A stretch of 64,000 nt of DNA from positions 333,531-397,530 of the forward strand of contig VFIW01000038.1 in NCBI GenBank assembly GCA_006386115.1. The letters are read 5' to 3'. Positions 19,265 through 28,950 of the stretch are shown piece by piece. This DNA comes from Globisporangium splendens (Eukaryota; Oomycota; Peronosporomycetes; Pythiales; Pythiaceae). A program made the translations under genes and the position numbers. Position 1 is the stretch's first letter, and every line of letters starts with the position of its first letter. Below the pieces are notes generated by a model. That model did no database searches, had not been told where the DNA came from, and worked only from the letters and a program-made list of their open reading frames with translations.

Positions 19265-19698
19265 ACGCCGCAAGCAAGCCTTGGAGAGAACTCAAATCAC
19301 CCGTTGTCCTCGACGCAGCGAGCTCGAATTTATTAAAGTGTGACCACTCGATAGTTAACAAAAAAATACATGTTGATCGGATCGATGATGTCTTATCGCG
19401 CCAGTTCATTCAATTAGACCATTACACTGCAAGTAATCGTCGATTATATCCAAGTTGACGAGCACCTCAACCTAGTTAAGCCAGATTGATGCATCAAACG
19501 ATACATCAGACCTAAAGGGTTCTTGTCGCTTCGTCTTCTGAGCCTGTCAAGCCAGCGAGGCACAGGACAAAGCAGTTGATTCACGGTCGGTCTGATCCAT
19601 TTTGGGTCACGTTTCTTACTTTCTATGCGCACATCAGGACCACGTATGTCTATTAAATGCAAAGGCGATAAAAATACATACACCATTGATGTGGGTGT
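19265..19698. other. Intergenic region, 3' flanks of two convergent genes
   Basis: No protein or RNA gene recognised. Identity with the inverted ferric reductase copy stops one base after the stop codon at 19700. Confidence 0.5.
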
Positions 19699-21425
19699 CC
19701 TAGAACTCGAAGTGCTCGTTGTGGACATCGAACGCGATCTTCATCTCGCGAGTCAGCAAGATGCTCGCGGTGATCACCTCGTGGATCATCGCTGACGGGC
19801 CACACACCAGCACGCCCACGCGGTCTTTCTTGCTCAACTGCGCCTCCTGTCCGATTTCGCGAAGCACGGCAACGATATCGGGACGAGTGTAGTATCGCAG
19901 GCAATGGCTTAGCTTCTGGTCCAATGGATCTTCTAGGTCGCATTCGCCTTTAGTCAGGAACAGCTCTGTCGTGAACACTGGCATCGTGCCGCTACTGTTT
20001 GGCACAGCAGAGTCAGGCAGTCCATGAGGGAAATAGCTCTCAGGTTCATTGCTGGCGCCACTGATGAACGCGCGGACCATCTCTCGATCACGTACAGACC
20101 ACACAAAGTGCACACGCTCGAGCTCTGGACGGGTCTTGAGGGTGTGCGCGTTGTGCAAGTGGTTCACGAGCGACTTCATTGGCGTGATTCCGATGCCACC
20201 GCTAAAGAGTACGACGTGTGAGTACGTGGTTGGAGTCATGAGATCGATCGAGACATTCCCGTAGGGTCCATCCACGAGGAGATCAAGTTGCGAAGCCTCG
20301 TCAAAGAGCTTGGGGGACGTGAGCTGCACGAGCTTCGTGGTCCAGTCGCCCAATACTCTGACGTGGAAAGTCACCATTGGTTCATGCGGCGCTGACGAGA
20401 TCGTGAATGGGTGCCATTCCCACAGCGAGATCGCAGGTACGCACAAGAACGCGTGCTGACCGGCTTCGTACTGGAAACACTCGCCCGTGTCCGCGCGAAC
20501 CTTCGGGAATTGGATGCACACGACGTCGCTAGCGACCCGTGAAATACTGACTTGGCCAGGAGCGAGGACACCCAGGCGGCTGGACTTCTGTGCGTTGTCC
20601 ACCACCGTCGAGGCTGGATTGTTATCGTTAGCTTTCTTGTTTGCCTTCCAGAACGCGCCGGACTTGTACACGCGCGTCTGGTACACCATTCGGTAGAGCA
20701 TGTCGAGTACCCAAATCAAGGCACCGATGACGCCGAGTGTAGCGCTATGTATGATTGCGCCGACGATGACCACGATGAAGAGCAGCCAGTGGGTCCGCAC
20801 GAAGAACTCAAAGAACCGGCGTCGGATCGGAGGCAACGACACCACGAGCAGCAGCACCATGGGAACAAGCGCCACCATACCAGTCACGGCGGCGCTGCTC
20901 TTGGCGTCGCTGTATTCGCTGTCAGTAAACACTCGGTTCGGGTCCCTCGAGGAGCCGTAGATCTGGTGATGCTTGAGCAAGTACGCCAAACCATGCAGCA
21001 ACGACAAGACGATGGCGACAACGGCAAACGCTTTGTGGTACAGGATCGCGCGGTCGAAGGGCAGTCCCGTGAGCACGAGCAGCAGCGAGTTGTTGCGCAC
21101 CGTGAGCACAAACACCACGAGCAGCGCGATGCTCGCAGGCGTCCCGGAGGCCAACGTACTGAGGTTCGCGACGTCAGCGACGCACCACGCAGTCAGCGCG
21201 GCGATGACAGGCAGCACGAACAGGCAATCGCCGAGCCTCACGTCAAAGTTGGCCGTGAGGAACGGCACGGGCTTGGCGAACACTGAGGTCGCGAGCCGCC
21301 AGCGCAGCGCATACCACGAGCGGTACCACTTGAACTGGGGAAGGTACTCCCGCACATTGGGGTTCGTCAACTGGATCTCCTGAGCGTACAACGAGTCTTC
21401 TGCAAGTGGTGGAAGCTCGCCCTGG
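19699..21425 (-). repeat. Left arm of a 1,727-bp near-perfect inverted repeat
   Basis: This segment is the reverse complement of 24032-25758 with no length difference; I noticed one silent substitution (CAG versus CAA, Gln) near 19829. The arm begins one base past the stop codon and ends inside the N-terminal coding region, where the two genes diverge abruptly. Confidence 0.9.
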
Positions 21426-21532
21426 TCGCTGAAAACTTCTTTCGGCAGTGGCGGAGGTTCGCTCTGTCGAGGAGTTTCAGGAGGATCGTGGCGTGCATAC
21501 GCTGTCGCTGGCGACCACAGACTTGGCTCCAT
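19700..21532 (-). CDS. Ferric reductase/NADPH oxidase-like flavocytochrome, copy 1
   Basis: Starting at the ATG at 21532 gives 610 residues. After a Pro-rich cytosolic N-terminus come about six transmembrane helices with two histidine pairs, each spaced 14 apart (YHK...LHG and THW...IIH), the bis-heme signature. The C-terminal half has the FAD motif HPFTIS, the NADPH-binding glycine motif GGIGITPM and the Cys-Gly motif VLVCGPSAM. The family moves electrons from NADPH across a membrane to ferric chelates or oxygen. There are no EF-hands, so calcium control is not evident. The choice between iron reduction and superoxide production cannot be made from motifs alone. It is divergently paired with copy 2 (23910-25757), 2.4 kb away. 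An upstream in-frame Met at 21727 is less likely as start. Confidence 0.9.
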   Translation of the reverse strand: MEPSLWSPATAYARHDPPETPRQSEPPPLPKEVFSDQGELPPLAEDSLYAQEIQLTNPNVREYLPQFKWYRSWYALRWRLATSVFAKPVPFLTANFDVRLGDCLFVLPVIAALTAWCVADVANLSTLASGTPASIALLVVFVLTVRNNSLLLVLTGLPFDRAILYHKAFAVVAIVLSLLHGLAYLLKHHQIYGSSRDPNRVFTDSEYSDAKSSAAVTGMVALVPMVLLLVVSLPPIRRRFFEFFVRTHWLLFIVVIVGAIIHSATLGVIGALIWVLDMLYRMVYQTRVYKSGAFWKANKKANDNNPASTVVDNAQKSSRLGVLAPGQVSISRVASDVVCIQFPKVRADTGECFQYEAGQHAFLCVPAISLWEWHPFTISSAPHEPMVTFHVRVLGDWTTKLVQLTSPKLFDEASQLDLLVDGPYGNVSIDLMTPTTYSHVVLFSGGIGITPMKSLVNHLHNAHTLKTRPELERVHFVWSVRDREMVRAFISGASNEPESYFPHGLPDSAVPNSSGTMPVFTTELFLTKGECDLEDPLDQKLSHCLRYYTRPDIVAVLREIGQEAQLSKKDRVGVLVCGPSAMIHEVITASILLTREMKIAFDVHNEHFEF

Positions 21533-23909
21533 GGCTGCGGGTCGGAAAATGAGAGCGACTGCTGCGCCTGGACTTTCTAAACTGCTGTGCTCTTGCGGGT
21601 GGTGCAGATCGAGCAAAGGCACGCGTTTATTTGGGCTGAACGACGGGAGAGCCCAGTCAGTGATCGGATTGGCGCCAGAAAGTGCCCAGACGGGATGATG
21701 GGCAAGCTGGACTTGTGTGGGACTCATGTGGGTGAGACAGGGGAAGAGCAAATCGATGATGACGCTTCAAGCAGCGTCATCTTTGGTGTCATCGCATGCA
21801 TCCCTCCATATGGTTCTACCTGTATAAATGCATATGAAGAGTAGAAATGTTCGTATAGTTTTATAATTGATAGGTGTTTTTAATTTAATGATTTTATAAA
21901 TGAATACGAGTCTCATTATGAGCTGTAAGTTTTGTGGTACAAAACGCAACGCTGCGGCTTGGAGCATCTGCCTGGTTCGATCGTTTTATGGTCAGATGGT
22001 GCGTGTTTATTTGTGTGGCGTCGCGTAAACACATGATCAGCCCCACAGTAGCCGTAACCCCACTGCTTATGAGGAACGACAATATATCATTTTAGCCGGG
22101 TTCAATTCATTGGTTTATACTTACTCACAATAACGAATTAGTACTCGAGAAGAAATTTATTAGATATGACAAAATCGATTGTTGTTTCTGCTGTTTTGTA
22201 GATCGTATGTTGGATCTTCCGTCCCATGCTTCGCATCCTCAACTTCAAATTTGTTGCCTCGTCAACTCGGAGCTTCATGAAGAAAGCTTCATGGATCATG
22301 ACGATCGTGTGCTGCGAACTTCTGCTTCAGTTTACTCCTGTCTTCTGGTCTACTGTCTGCTCTCTGCTCGCACTTATTCCTTGCTCCAAGCCTATGATCG
22401 AGTGGACACAAATCTCCACTTTTCAGAGCACTGGTGACAAATCATCAATCTCGGGCTTCACGCCTCCCCTCGCAAAATCCGGCGGTGCTTCTTCAATTAA
22501 GTGGTCGCGAGCCTGGTTACCCCGCACCAGTCAGTCGCAACGAAGCTGTCGATGTGAGATTTATGAGTTGCGATTGATTAAAGGAAAAAAGGATGCACAC
22601 TCGTGTTGTCACCATGGCAATCAATCTCAAAATCCGGTGGTGCCATTTAGTCGAGCTTGGTTGTCTCACAAGGACCACAAAAAGCTGCCCGGTGAAGATC
22701 GGCAGTGGATTTCTCAGTCGGCATCCTTGCCTTTCACCTTTCTCTCCACGACCTTCGTTGGTGCTTTTCAATTGAGCAGTCTCGCCTCGGTTATCCCGCA
22801 CTAGTCAGAAACCACTGAGTTGTAGCCTGCTTGCTTCTTTCATTGAATGATATTGCGCAGAGGCATGCGCGTCCATCGCTAAACTGGCGGCCTTGTCTCC
22901 CATTTGAACACCCGATAGCGGTGGGTCCAGCTGAGGATCGTCAGCTTGAGTGCCGGTAGTTTGCACCTGTGGTAGAGGCGAGCCAACGACGGTTTGAGCA
23001 CCACTGAATCAGCTTTCTAGGTGAGGTATGTTATGTTGCATCGATGTAGCAGACCGTGGACAGCAGTGAACGAATGAGGATCAAAGTTGCTCCATTGGCC
23101 TGAACCATTCTTTTTTCTAGGCAACAATGTTGGATGATTGATGCGCCAACACAAGCTTTGCCAGAGTCGTGACCACTCTGCTCTATGCATCATAAAATGC
23201 AAGGAGCGAAGAGCAGCAATGTGAGACAGCGCCGTTTCCAGGCGGTCCGGACATGAACGGCGTCAAAGAGAGGATTTTTATTACGAACGACAATGGTGGC
23301 GTTGCGTCTTTGTCAGCAGAAAAGAGATGCTTGCGACAGGCAAAGAAGTCGAGCAGTGTCTTACGGTCTGGACAACGCATGACGCATCTCTCCTGCCTGA
23401 CCAACGTCTGGGAATCTGAAGAAAGAAGGATCCTGTGGTTTTGAAACGCAATGCAAGTTTCTTCACTGCAGACCGAAATTTTGCCTCAAACTTTGTGGTA
23501 TTTTTACCCCATGCCTTGGATCTTGCACTAAATCCCACCACACGACCATGAGTTGACGCAAATAAACACGCATGTGTGAGAAAACAAACAACCAAACAAA
23601 ATGAACGGATGCTTCAAGTCCCACTGTTGCAGGTTACCGCCATTGTTGTTACTCGGTATGCATGAGCCCATAAAAACAGATCATCTACCTCATCGTATGT
23701 CCACGTAATTTTAGAACATCGCTTATCTGAAAAAACAATTTCCACAGGTCTACGCCAGGATCAGATAATGATGATGCTGCCGCTCACGCATTCGTCATGG
23801 CTCGTGCCGCACCGTCTCACCAAAAGTTGGAAAGATTCCAGTTGTGTCCTCTGGCGCCAATCTTGTCGCTCATAGCGCCACGATCTCATTCTCGGATTCA
23901 CCCACCAGC
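21533..23909. other. Head-to-head spacer between the two ferric reductase-like genes
   Basis: It must contain both promoters. No protein gene is supported: the largest plus-strand frame (22226-22804) has no recognisable feature. Three loosely related segments near 22478, 22628 and 22759 share words such as AAATCCGGYGGTGC and CCCGCACYAGTCAG, perhaps an old repeat. Confidence 0.5.
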
Positions 23910-25757
23910 ATGGACTCGAGCGCGTCCTTATCCCCGACGACCGCGTACGCGCGTCACGAGCCGCAAAGCGCTTCCGACCGGAGCGAGTCTCCGCCACTCT
24001 TGCAGGAACCGCAGCATCACGTCTTCAACGTCCAGGGCGAGCTTCCACCACTTGCAGAAGACTCGTTGTACGCTCAGGAGATCCAGTTGACGAACCCCAA
24101 TGTGCGGGAGTACCTTCCCCAGTTCAAGTGGTACCGCTCGTGGTATGCGCTGCGCTGGCGGCTCGCGACCTCAGTGTTCGCCAAGCCCGTGCCGTTCCTC
24201 ACGGCCAACTTTGACGTGAGGCTCGGCGATTGCCTGTTCGTGCTGCCTGTCATCGCCGCGCTGACTGCGTGGTGCGTCGCTGACGTCGCGAACCTCAGTA
24301 CGTTGGCCTCCGGGACGCCTGCGAGCATCGCGCTGCTCGTGGTGTTTGTGCTCACGGTGCGCAACAACTCGCTGCTGCTCGTGCTCACGGGACTGCCCTT
24401 CGACCGCGCGATCCTGTACCACAAAGCGTTTGCCGTTGTCGCCATCGTCTTGTCGTTGCTGCATGGTTTGGCGTACTTGCTCAAGCATCACCAGATCTAC
24501 GGCTCCTCGAGGGACCCGAACCGAGTGTTTACTGACAGCGAATACAGCGACGCCAAGAGCAGCGCCGCCGTGACTGGTATGGTGGCGCTTGTTCCCATGG
24601 TGCTGCTGCTCGTGGTGTCGTTGCCTCCGATCCGACGCCGGTTCTTTGAGTTCTTCGTGCGGACCCACTGGCTGCTCTTCATCGTGGTCATCGTCGGCGC
24701 AATCATACATAGCGCTACACTCGGCGTCATCGGTGCCTTGATTTGGGTACTCGACATGCTCTACCGAATGGTGTACCAGACGCGCGTGTACAAGTCCGGC
24801 GCGTTCTGGAAGGCAAACAAGAAAGCTAACGATAACAATCCAGCCTCGACGGTGGTGGACAACGCACAGAAGTCCAGCCGCCTGGGTGTCCTCGCTCCTG
24901 GCCAAGTCAGTATTTCACGGGTCGCTAGCGACGTCGTGTGCATCCAATTCCCGAAGGTTCGCGCGGACACGGGCGAGTGTTTCCAGTACGAAGCCGGTCA
25001 GCACGCGTTCTTGTGCGTACCTGCGATCTCGCTGTGGGAATGGCACCCATTCACGATCTCGTCAGCGCCGCATGAACCAATGGTGACTTTCCACGTCAGA
25101 GTATTGGGCGACTGGACCACGAAGCTCGTGCAGCTCACGTCCCCCAAGCTCTTTGACGAGGCTTCGCAACTTGATCTCCTCGTGGATGGACCCTACGGGA
25201 ATGTCTCGATCGATCTCATGACTCCAACCACGTACTCACACGTCGTACTCTTTAGCGGTGGCATCGGAATCACGCCAATGAAGTCGCTCGTGAACCACTT
25301 GCACAACGCGCACACCCTCAAGACCCGTCCAGAGCTCGAGCGTGTGCACTTTGTGTGGTCTGTACGTGATCGAGAGATGGTCCGCGCGTTCATCAGTGGC
25401 GCCAGCAATGAACCTGAGAGCTATTTCCCTCATGGACTGCCTGACTCTGCTGTGCCAAACAGTAGCGGCACGATGCCAGTGTTCACGACAGAGCTGTTCC
25501 TGACTAAAGGCGAATGCGACCTAGAAGATCCATTGGACCAGAAGCTAAGCCATTGCCTGCGATACTACACTCGTCCCGATATCGTTGCCGTGCTTCGCGA
25601 AATCGGACAGGAGGCGCAATTGAGCAAGAAAGACCGCGTGGGCGTGCTGGTGTGTGGCCCGTCAGCGATGATCCACGAGGTGATCACCGCGAGCATCTTG
25701 CTGACTCGCGAGATGAAGATCGCGTTCGATGTCCACAACGAGCACTTCGAGTTCTAG
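23910..25757 (+). CDS. Ferric reductase/NADPH oxidase-like flavocytochrome, copy 2
   Basis: The ATG at 23910 gives 615 residues. From GELPPLAEDSLY to the stop the protein is identical to copy 1, including both heme His pairs, HPFTIS, GGIGITPM and VLVCGPSAM. The first 45 or so residues differ although both share TAYARH and Ser/Pro richness, so the N-termini are related but diverged. The 5' flank is unrelated to that of copy 1, suggesting separate regulation of the same enzyme. Downstream, 560 bp away and on the same strand, is a third, broken paralogue. Confidence 0.9.
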   Translation: MDSSASLSPTTAYARHEPQSASDRSESPPLLQEPQHHVFNVQGELPPLAEDSLYAQEIQLTNPNVREYLPQFKWYRSWYALRWRLATSVFAKPVPFLTANFDVRLGDCLFVLPVIAALTAWCVADVANLSTLASGTPASIALLVVFVLTVRNNSLLLVLTGLPFDRAILYHKAFAVVAIVLSLLHGLAYLLKHHQIYGSSRDPNRVFTDSEYSDAKSSAAVTGMVALVPMVLLLVVSLPPIRRRFFEFFVRTHWLLFIVVIVGAIIHSATLGVIGALIWVLDMLYRMVYQTRVYKSGAFWKANKKANDNNPASTVVDNAQKSSRLGVLAPGQVSISRVASDVVCIQFPKVRADTGECFQYEAGQHAFLCVPAISLWEWHPFTISSAPHEPMVTFHVRVLGDWTTKLVQLTSPKLFDEASQLDLLVDGPYGNVSIDLMTPTTYSHVVLFSGGIGITPMKSLVNHLHNAHTLKTRPELERVHFVWSVRDREMVRAFISGASNEPESYFPHGLPDSAVPNSSGTMPVFTTELFLTKGECDLEDPLDQKLSHCLRYYTRPDIVAVLREIGQEAQLSKKDRVGVLVCGPSAMIHEVITASILLTREMKIAFDVHNEHFEF

Positions 25758-25758
25758 G
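24032..25758 (+). repeat. Right arm of the 1,727-bp near-perfect inverted repeat
   Basis: Reverse complement of 19699-21425. Flanking bases differ on both sides, so the identical tract lies almost entirely inside the coding region. Confidence 0.9.
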
Positions 25759-26316
25759 GATTCTATTCAAGCATGTTTAATTACCCTTTTGCAATGACTG
25801 AGAAATGTCGCTTTTATGCTTATTACCAACTCCAGAGTTCCCTGATTCACAAGTTGTGTTCAAATTCGGGCGGTTGCGCACTTTGAGAAGGAAAAGAAAC
25901 GCGGAGGTAGGACCAGTTCGCAACGATCTCACACCACCAAAGCCAAGATCGTCGCCACTTCAAAAATAGCGTTCTACGCTCGAATAAATTGAGACGAGGG
26001 CGAAATTGCATCGACTGATGAGGAAATGCTGCCAAATAGACAAACCAACTCTCATACCGTCCTTGACTGCTATGTGTTAGCATCGCAGAGTGATCCACCA
26101 GCTGATGCAGGATCGCACAGTTATAATGGAGAAGATGGCGTTTCCGTTGACGGATTAGAATACACTACAACGGATTTCCGTTTTTGGAGTCCAGAAAATG
26201 ATGCAGATCAGAAATCTAAAGCGCATTGCTCCTTGTTTTCCAGTGCATATTCGTCTCCCGCTTAAGCACGTCCTTGGAAGCTCGATTCGCTGTAGTGTCC
26301 GCTAGTGAGAGTTACG
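25759..26316. other. Intergenic region upstream of the broken ferric reductase paralogue
   Basis: No gene recognised; short frames only. Confidence 0.5.
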
Positions 26317-28038
26317 ATGAAGGTCTCGGACATGGATAGCCCACAAGGAAACTACACACCGGACCTTCTCGAGCTGCCTGATTTCGGTACGCACGGGGTG
26401 CCAGTTCGATTCGGGTGCAAGCAGCGAGCTACCGTTTTCCAGCGCGCTGCTCGTACCTGGTTTGCGATTCGCTGGAAGCTCGCGGAGACGATCTTCGCTC
26501 GCCCGATCCCGTGGGTAACGGCCAACCTCGAGTTCAAACTCGGGGACTTGCTCTTAACACTCCCGCTCGCGATGGGTTTCTTGATCTGGAATGCGCTGCT
26601 CTGCTCCAAGATCGAAGTAAAAGAATCGGGCACACCGCCACAGCTCATGATGCTACTCGTGTTTGCACTCGCGGTGCGCAACAATTCGATTCTGCTGACT
26701 CGCACGAGTTTGCCATACGAGCGCGCTGTTGTGCCACAAGTTCTTCGGGGTCATCGCGATTGTCGTCGCGGGTTTGCACGGACTCGCATACTTGCTCGAA
26801 GACGCCGACGTCGCATACTTGCTCGACGACGTCTACGGTTTAACGACTCCTACAGAGAGCCAACGCTCTCCACCGAAGCGTCTGGTGCGATTATCTTCTG
26901 CTTGCTACTCGCGCTGTATGTACTTTCGCTGAACGTCGTGCGCCGCAAGTTTTTCGAGCTCTTTCTGCGGATGCACTGGCTGCTGTTCATCGGGATCGTC
27001 GTGTTTTCGATCATCCACGGCGCTGGTCTTGTTGTCGTCGGTACCGTCATCTGGGCGATCGACATAGTGTTTCACCACGGGTACATCGCCCCCAAGTACT
27101 GGAAAGGAAGTTTGACGACAACGAAGCACTTCGGCGTGCTAACACGGGGGCAAGTGTCGATAGCAAATCTCCCAGGACACATCGTGCGTATTCAGTTTCC
27201 CAAGGCGCGCGCTGATTCCGGCGAGTGTTTCCATTACGAAGCGGACCAGTACGTGTTCTTGTGCGTTCCCAAACTCGGGTACCTGGAATGGCATCCATTC
27301 ACAATCTCGTCGTCCCCACACGAAGCGCTTGTGACAATTCACATCAAGGCGCTTGGCGACTGGACGAAGAAGCTCTCGAAACTGGCGGAGCCAACAAACA
27401 ACAGCGACGTCGCGATGCCGGCAGTATTCTCGATCCTGATTGACGGTCCCTACGGCCACGTCTCGATCGGTTTAGCATCGCCGACCAAGTACTCCCACGT
27501 CGCGCTTTTCAGCGGCGGCATCGGCATCACCCCAATGCAATCAATTGTCAATCAATTATACTTTGAGTACCATCACCAGACTCGTCATGCGCTCCAGAAA
27601 GTCTGCTTTGTGTGGTCTGTGCGCGATCGCGTGACGGTGCAGGCGCTGTTCAACCGGAGCTTTGTTGAGAGCAAGAAACAGCTCCAGCACTCCCAGCTTC
27701 CAAGTCCGTATCTGCCCGACGCACTGGTCACATGAGCGTCCAGTTCTGCTGCTCGAGAAGTCTTTGTGTCCGAGTTTTTCCTGACAAAAGACGAAAAAGG
27801 TATGACGAACCGAGTCGACCAGGACTTGCAGCACCGCATGAGGTACAACACGCGCCCCAATAGAAAAGAAACACTGAGAGCGCTAGGCCAAGACGCGAAA
27901 CGATGCGATCGAGCGCGGGTCGCGGTGCTCGTCTGTGGCCCCTCGACGATGGTGAAGCAGGTATTCGCCGACGCGATCGCTCTCACGAGTGAGATGAAGA
28001 TCAGCTTTGACGTCCACACCGAGAGCTTTGACTTCTAG
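26317..28038 (+). pseudogene. Diverged ferric reductase/NADPH oxidase-like paralogue with two frameshifts and an in-frame stop
   Basis: From ATG 26317 the reading matches copies 1 and 2 at moderate similarity, with HPFTIS (27292-27309), GGIGITPM (about 27521) and VLVCGPSTM (about 27929). Between about 26727 and 26840 the homologous frame shifts: the first heme His pair (CHKFFG...LHGLAYLL) is only readable in another frame, after which the original frame resumes. A TGA at 27733-27735 interrupts the frame between the NADPH motifs; homology continues without shift to TAG at 28036-28038. The second His pair (MHWLLF...IIHG) is intact. The lesions could be real or sequence errors. If real, no working enzyme results because the first heme ligands and the C-terminal NADPH segment are lost. 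Confidence 0.8.
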
Positions 28039-28411
28039 CCACCGCGGTGATGACAAAAGCTGATTGACTAATGAGACTAGACGTAGCTTTTAGTAGCTAG
28101 TCCCTGTGGATCATGAGTTGCCTTTGAGAATCCACCAGACCCACATCACACATTGAGTTTGTGCGCGGCAAGAACAAACGGGGTTTCAGCGTCAACAAGT
28201 GTGCTCGTTCTTCTCGCCAAAAACTCATTTTACGTTACGATATTTATTTCAAGAGGTTTTGTAAAATAGCAACTTCTGGATTAACAATGACCATTTCGAG
28301 CGGTATAATTGGAGAGGCAAAAGTGAAACAATGGTATGAACTATATCTGTTTGACACCGTAAGGGATAGACATCCGTATAAAGTATCCGATTTTTAAGAA
28401 CTCGCAGAATC
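28039..28411. other. Region upstream of the U2 snRNA gene
   Basis: AT-rich, no protein gene. It should contain the U2 promoter but I cannot identify a snRNA proximal element with confidence. Confidence 0.45.
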
Positions 28412-28601
28412 ATACCTTCGCGGCCTATGGCTAAGATCAAGTGTAGTATCTGTTCTAATCAGTGTGAAAACTGATTGCCGGGCGACAAACCCGGCTTTAT
28501 TTTCACATTTATTTCTGAGCTCGGTCGGACTGCGAGCAGCTTGCTGCCTCGTCTCTGGCTCGGTTTCCCGGGGATTGCACCTTCCCCCGGCGAGGCCAAC
28601 C
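28412..28601 (+). ncRNA. U2 spliceosomal snRNA, complete
   Basis: The 5' end carries the conserved stem I (GGCC-UAU-GGCU) followed by the invariant AAGAUCAAGUGUAGUAUCU segment, including GUAGUA that pairs with intron branch sites. Stem IIa (AAUCAG/CUGAUU), stem IIb (GCCGGG/CCCGGC), a U-rich Sm-type region, and stem IV (CCGGGG/CCCCGG with loop AUUGCA) follow in order. The length of about 190 nt matches U2. The exact 3' end is estimated. It overlaps the start of the first Utopia unit: bases from 28449 onward are repeated at the head of every unit. Confidence 0.92.
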
Positions 28602-28950
28602 CTCTATATTACGGTAGTTGTCTATTCCCTTGTTATCTTTACTGTGTTGTTTATATTTGCTACCCTTCTATTTCGCTATTGTTCTTTCTGCTCTTTCGGT
28701 AGTCGGAAACAGTACCTAATTAGACAGGCGCAGAGTAGACAGGCGGTAGTGTAACTTGCGTGTCAAAAAAAAAAAAAGAAGAAAAAAAAAAAAAAAAAAA
28801 AGAGGAAGTCGACCACCCACAAAAGAGCACTGTTGCCACGCTTCTAGAGCGAACTAAAACAAAAGAAAAACACCAAAAGTAAGAAGACACGCAGGGCTAC
28901 AAGAGAACACAAGGAATAGATAATTTTACCATAATATATCAACAGTTGGT

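Noticed and set aside
20552..21286. Plus-strand 244-codon frame opposite ferric reductase copy 1 (and its mirror 24171-24905)
   Set aside because: Shadow of the membrane domain; charged low-complexity product, present only because the sense strand is constrained.
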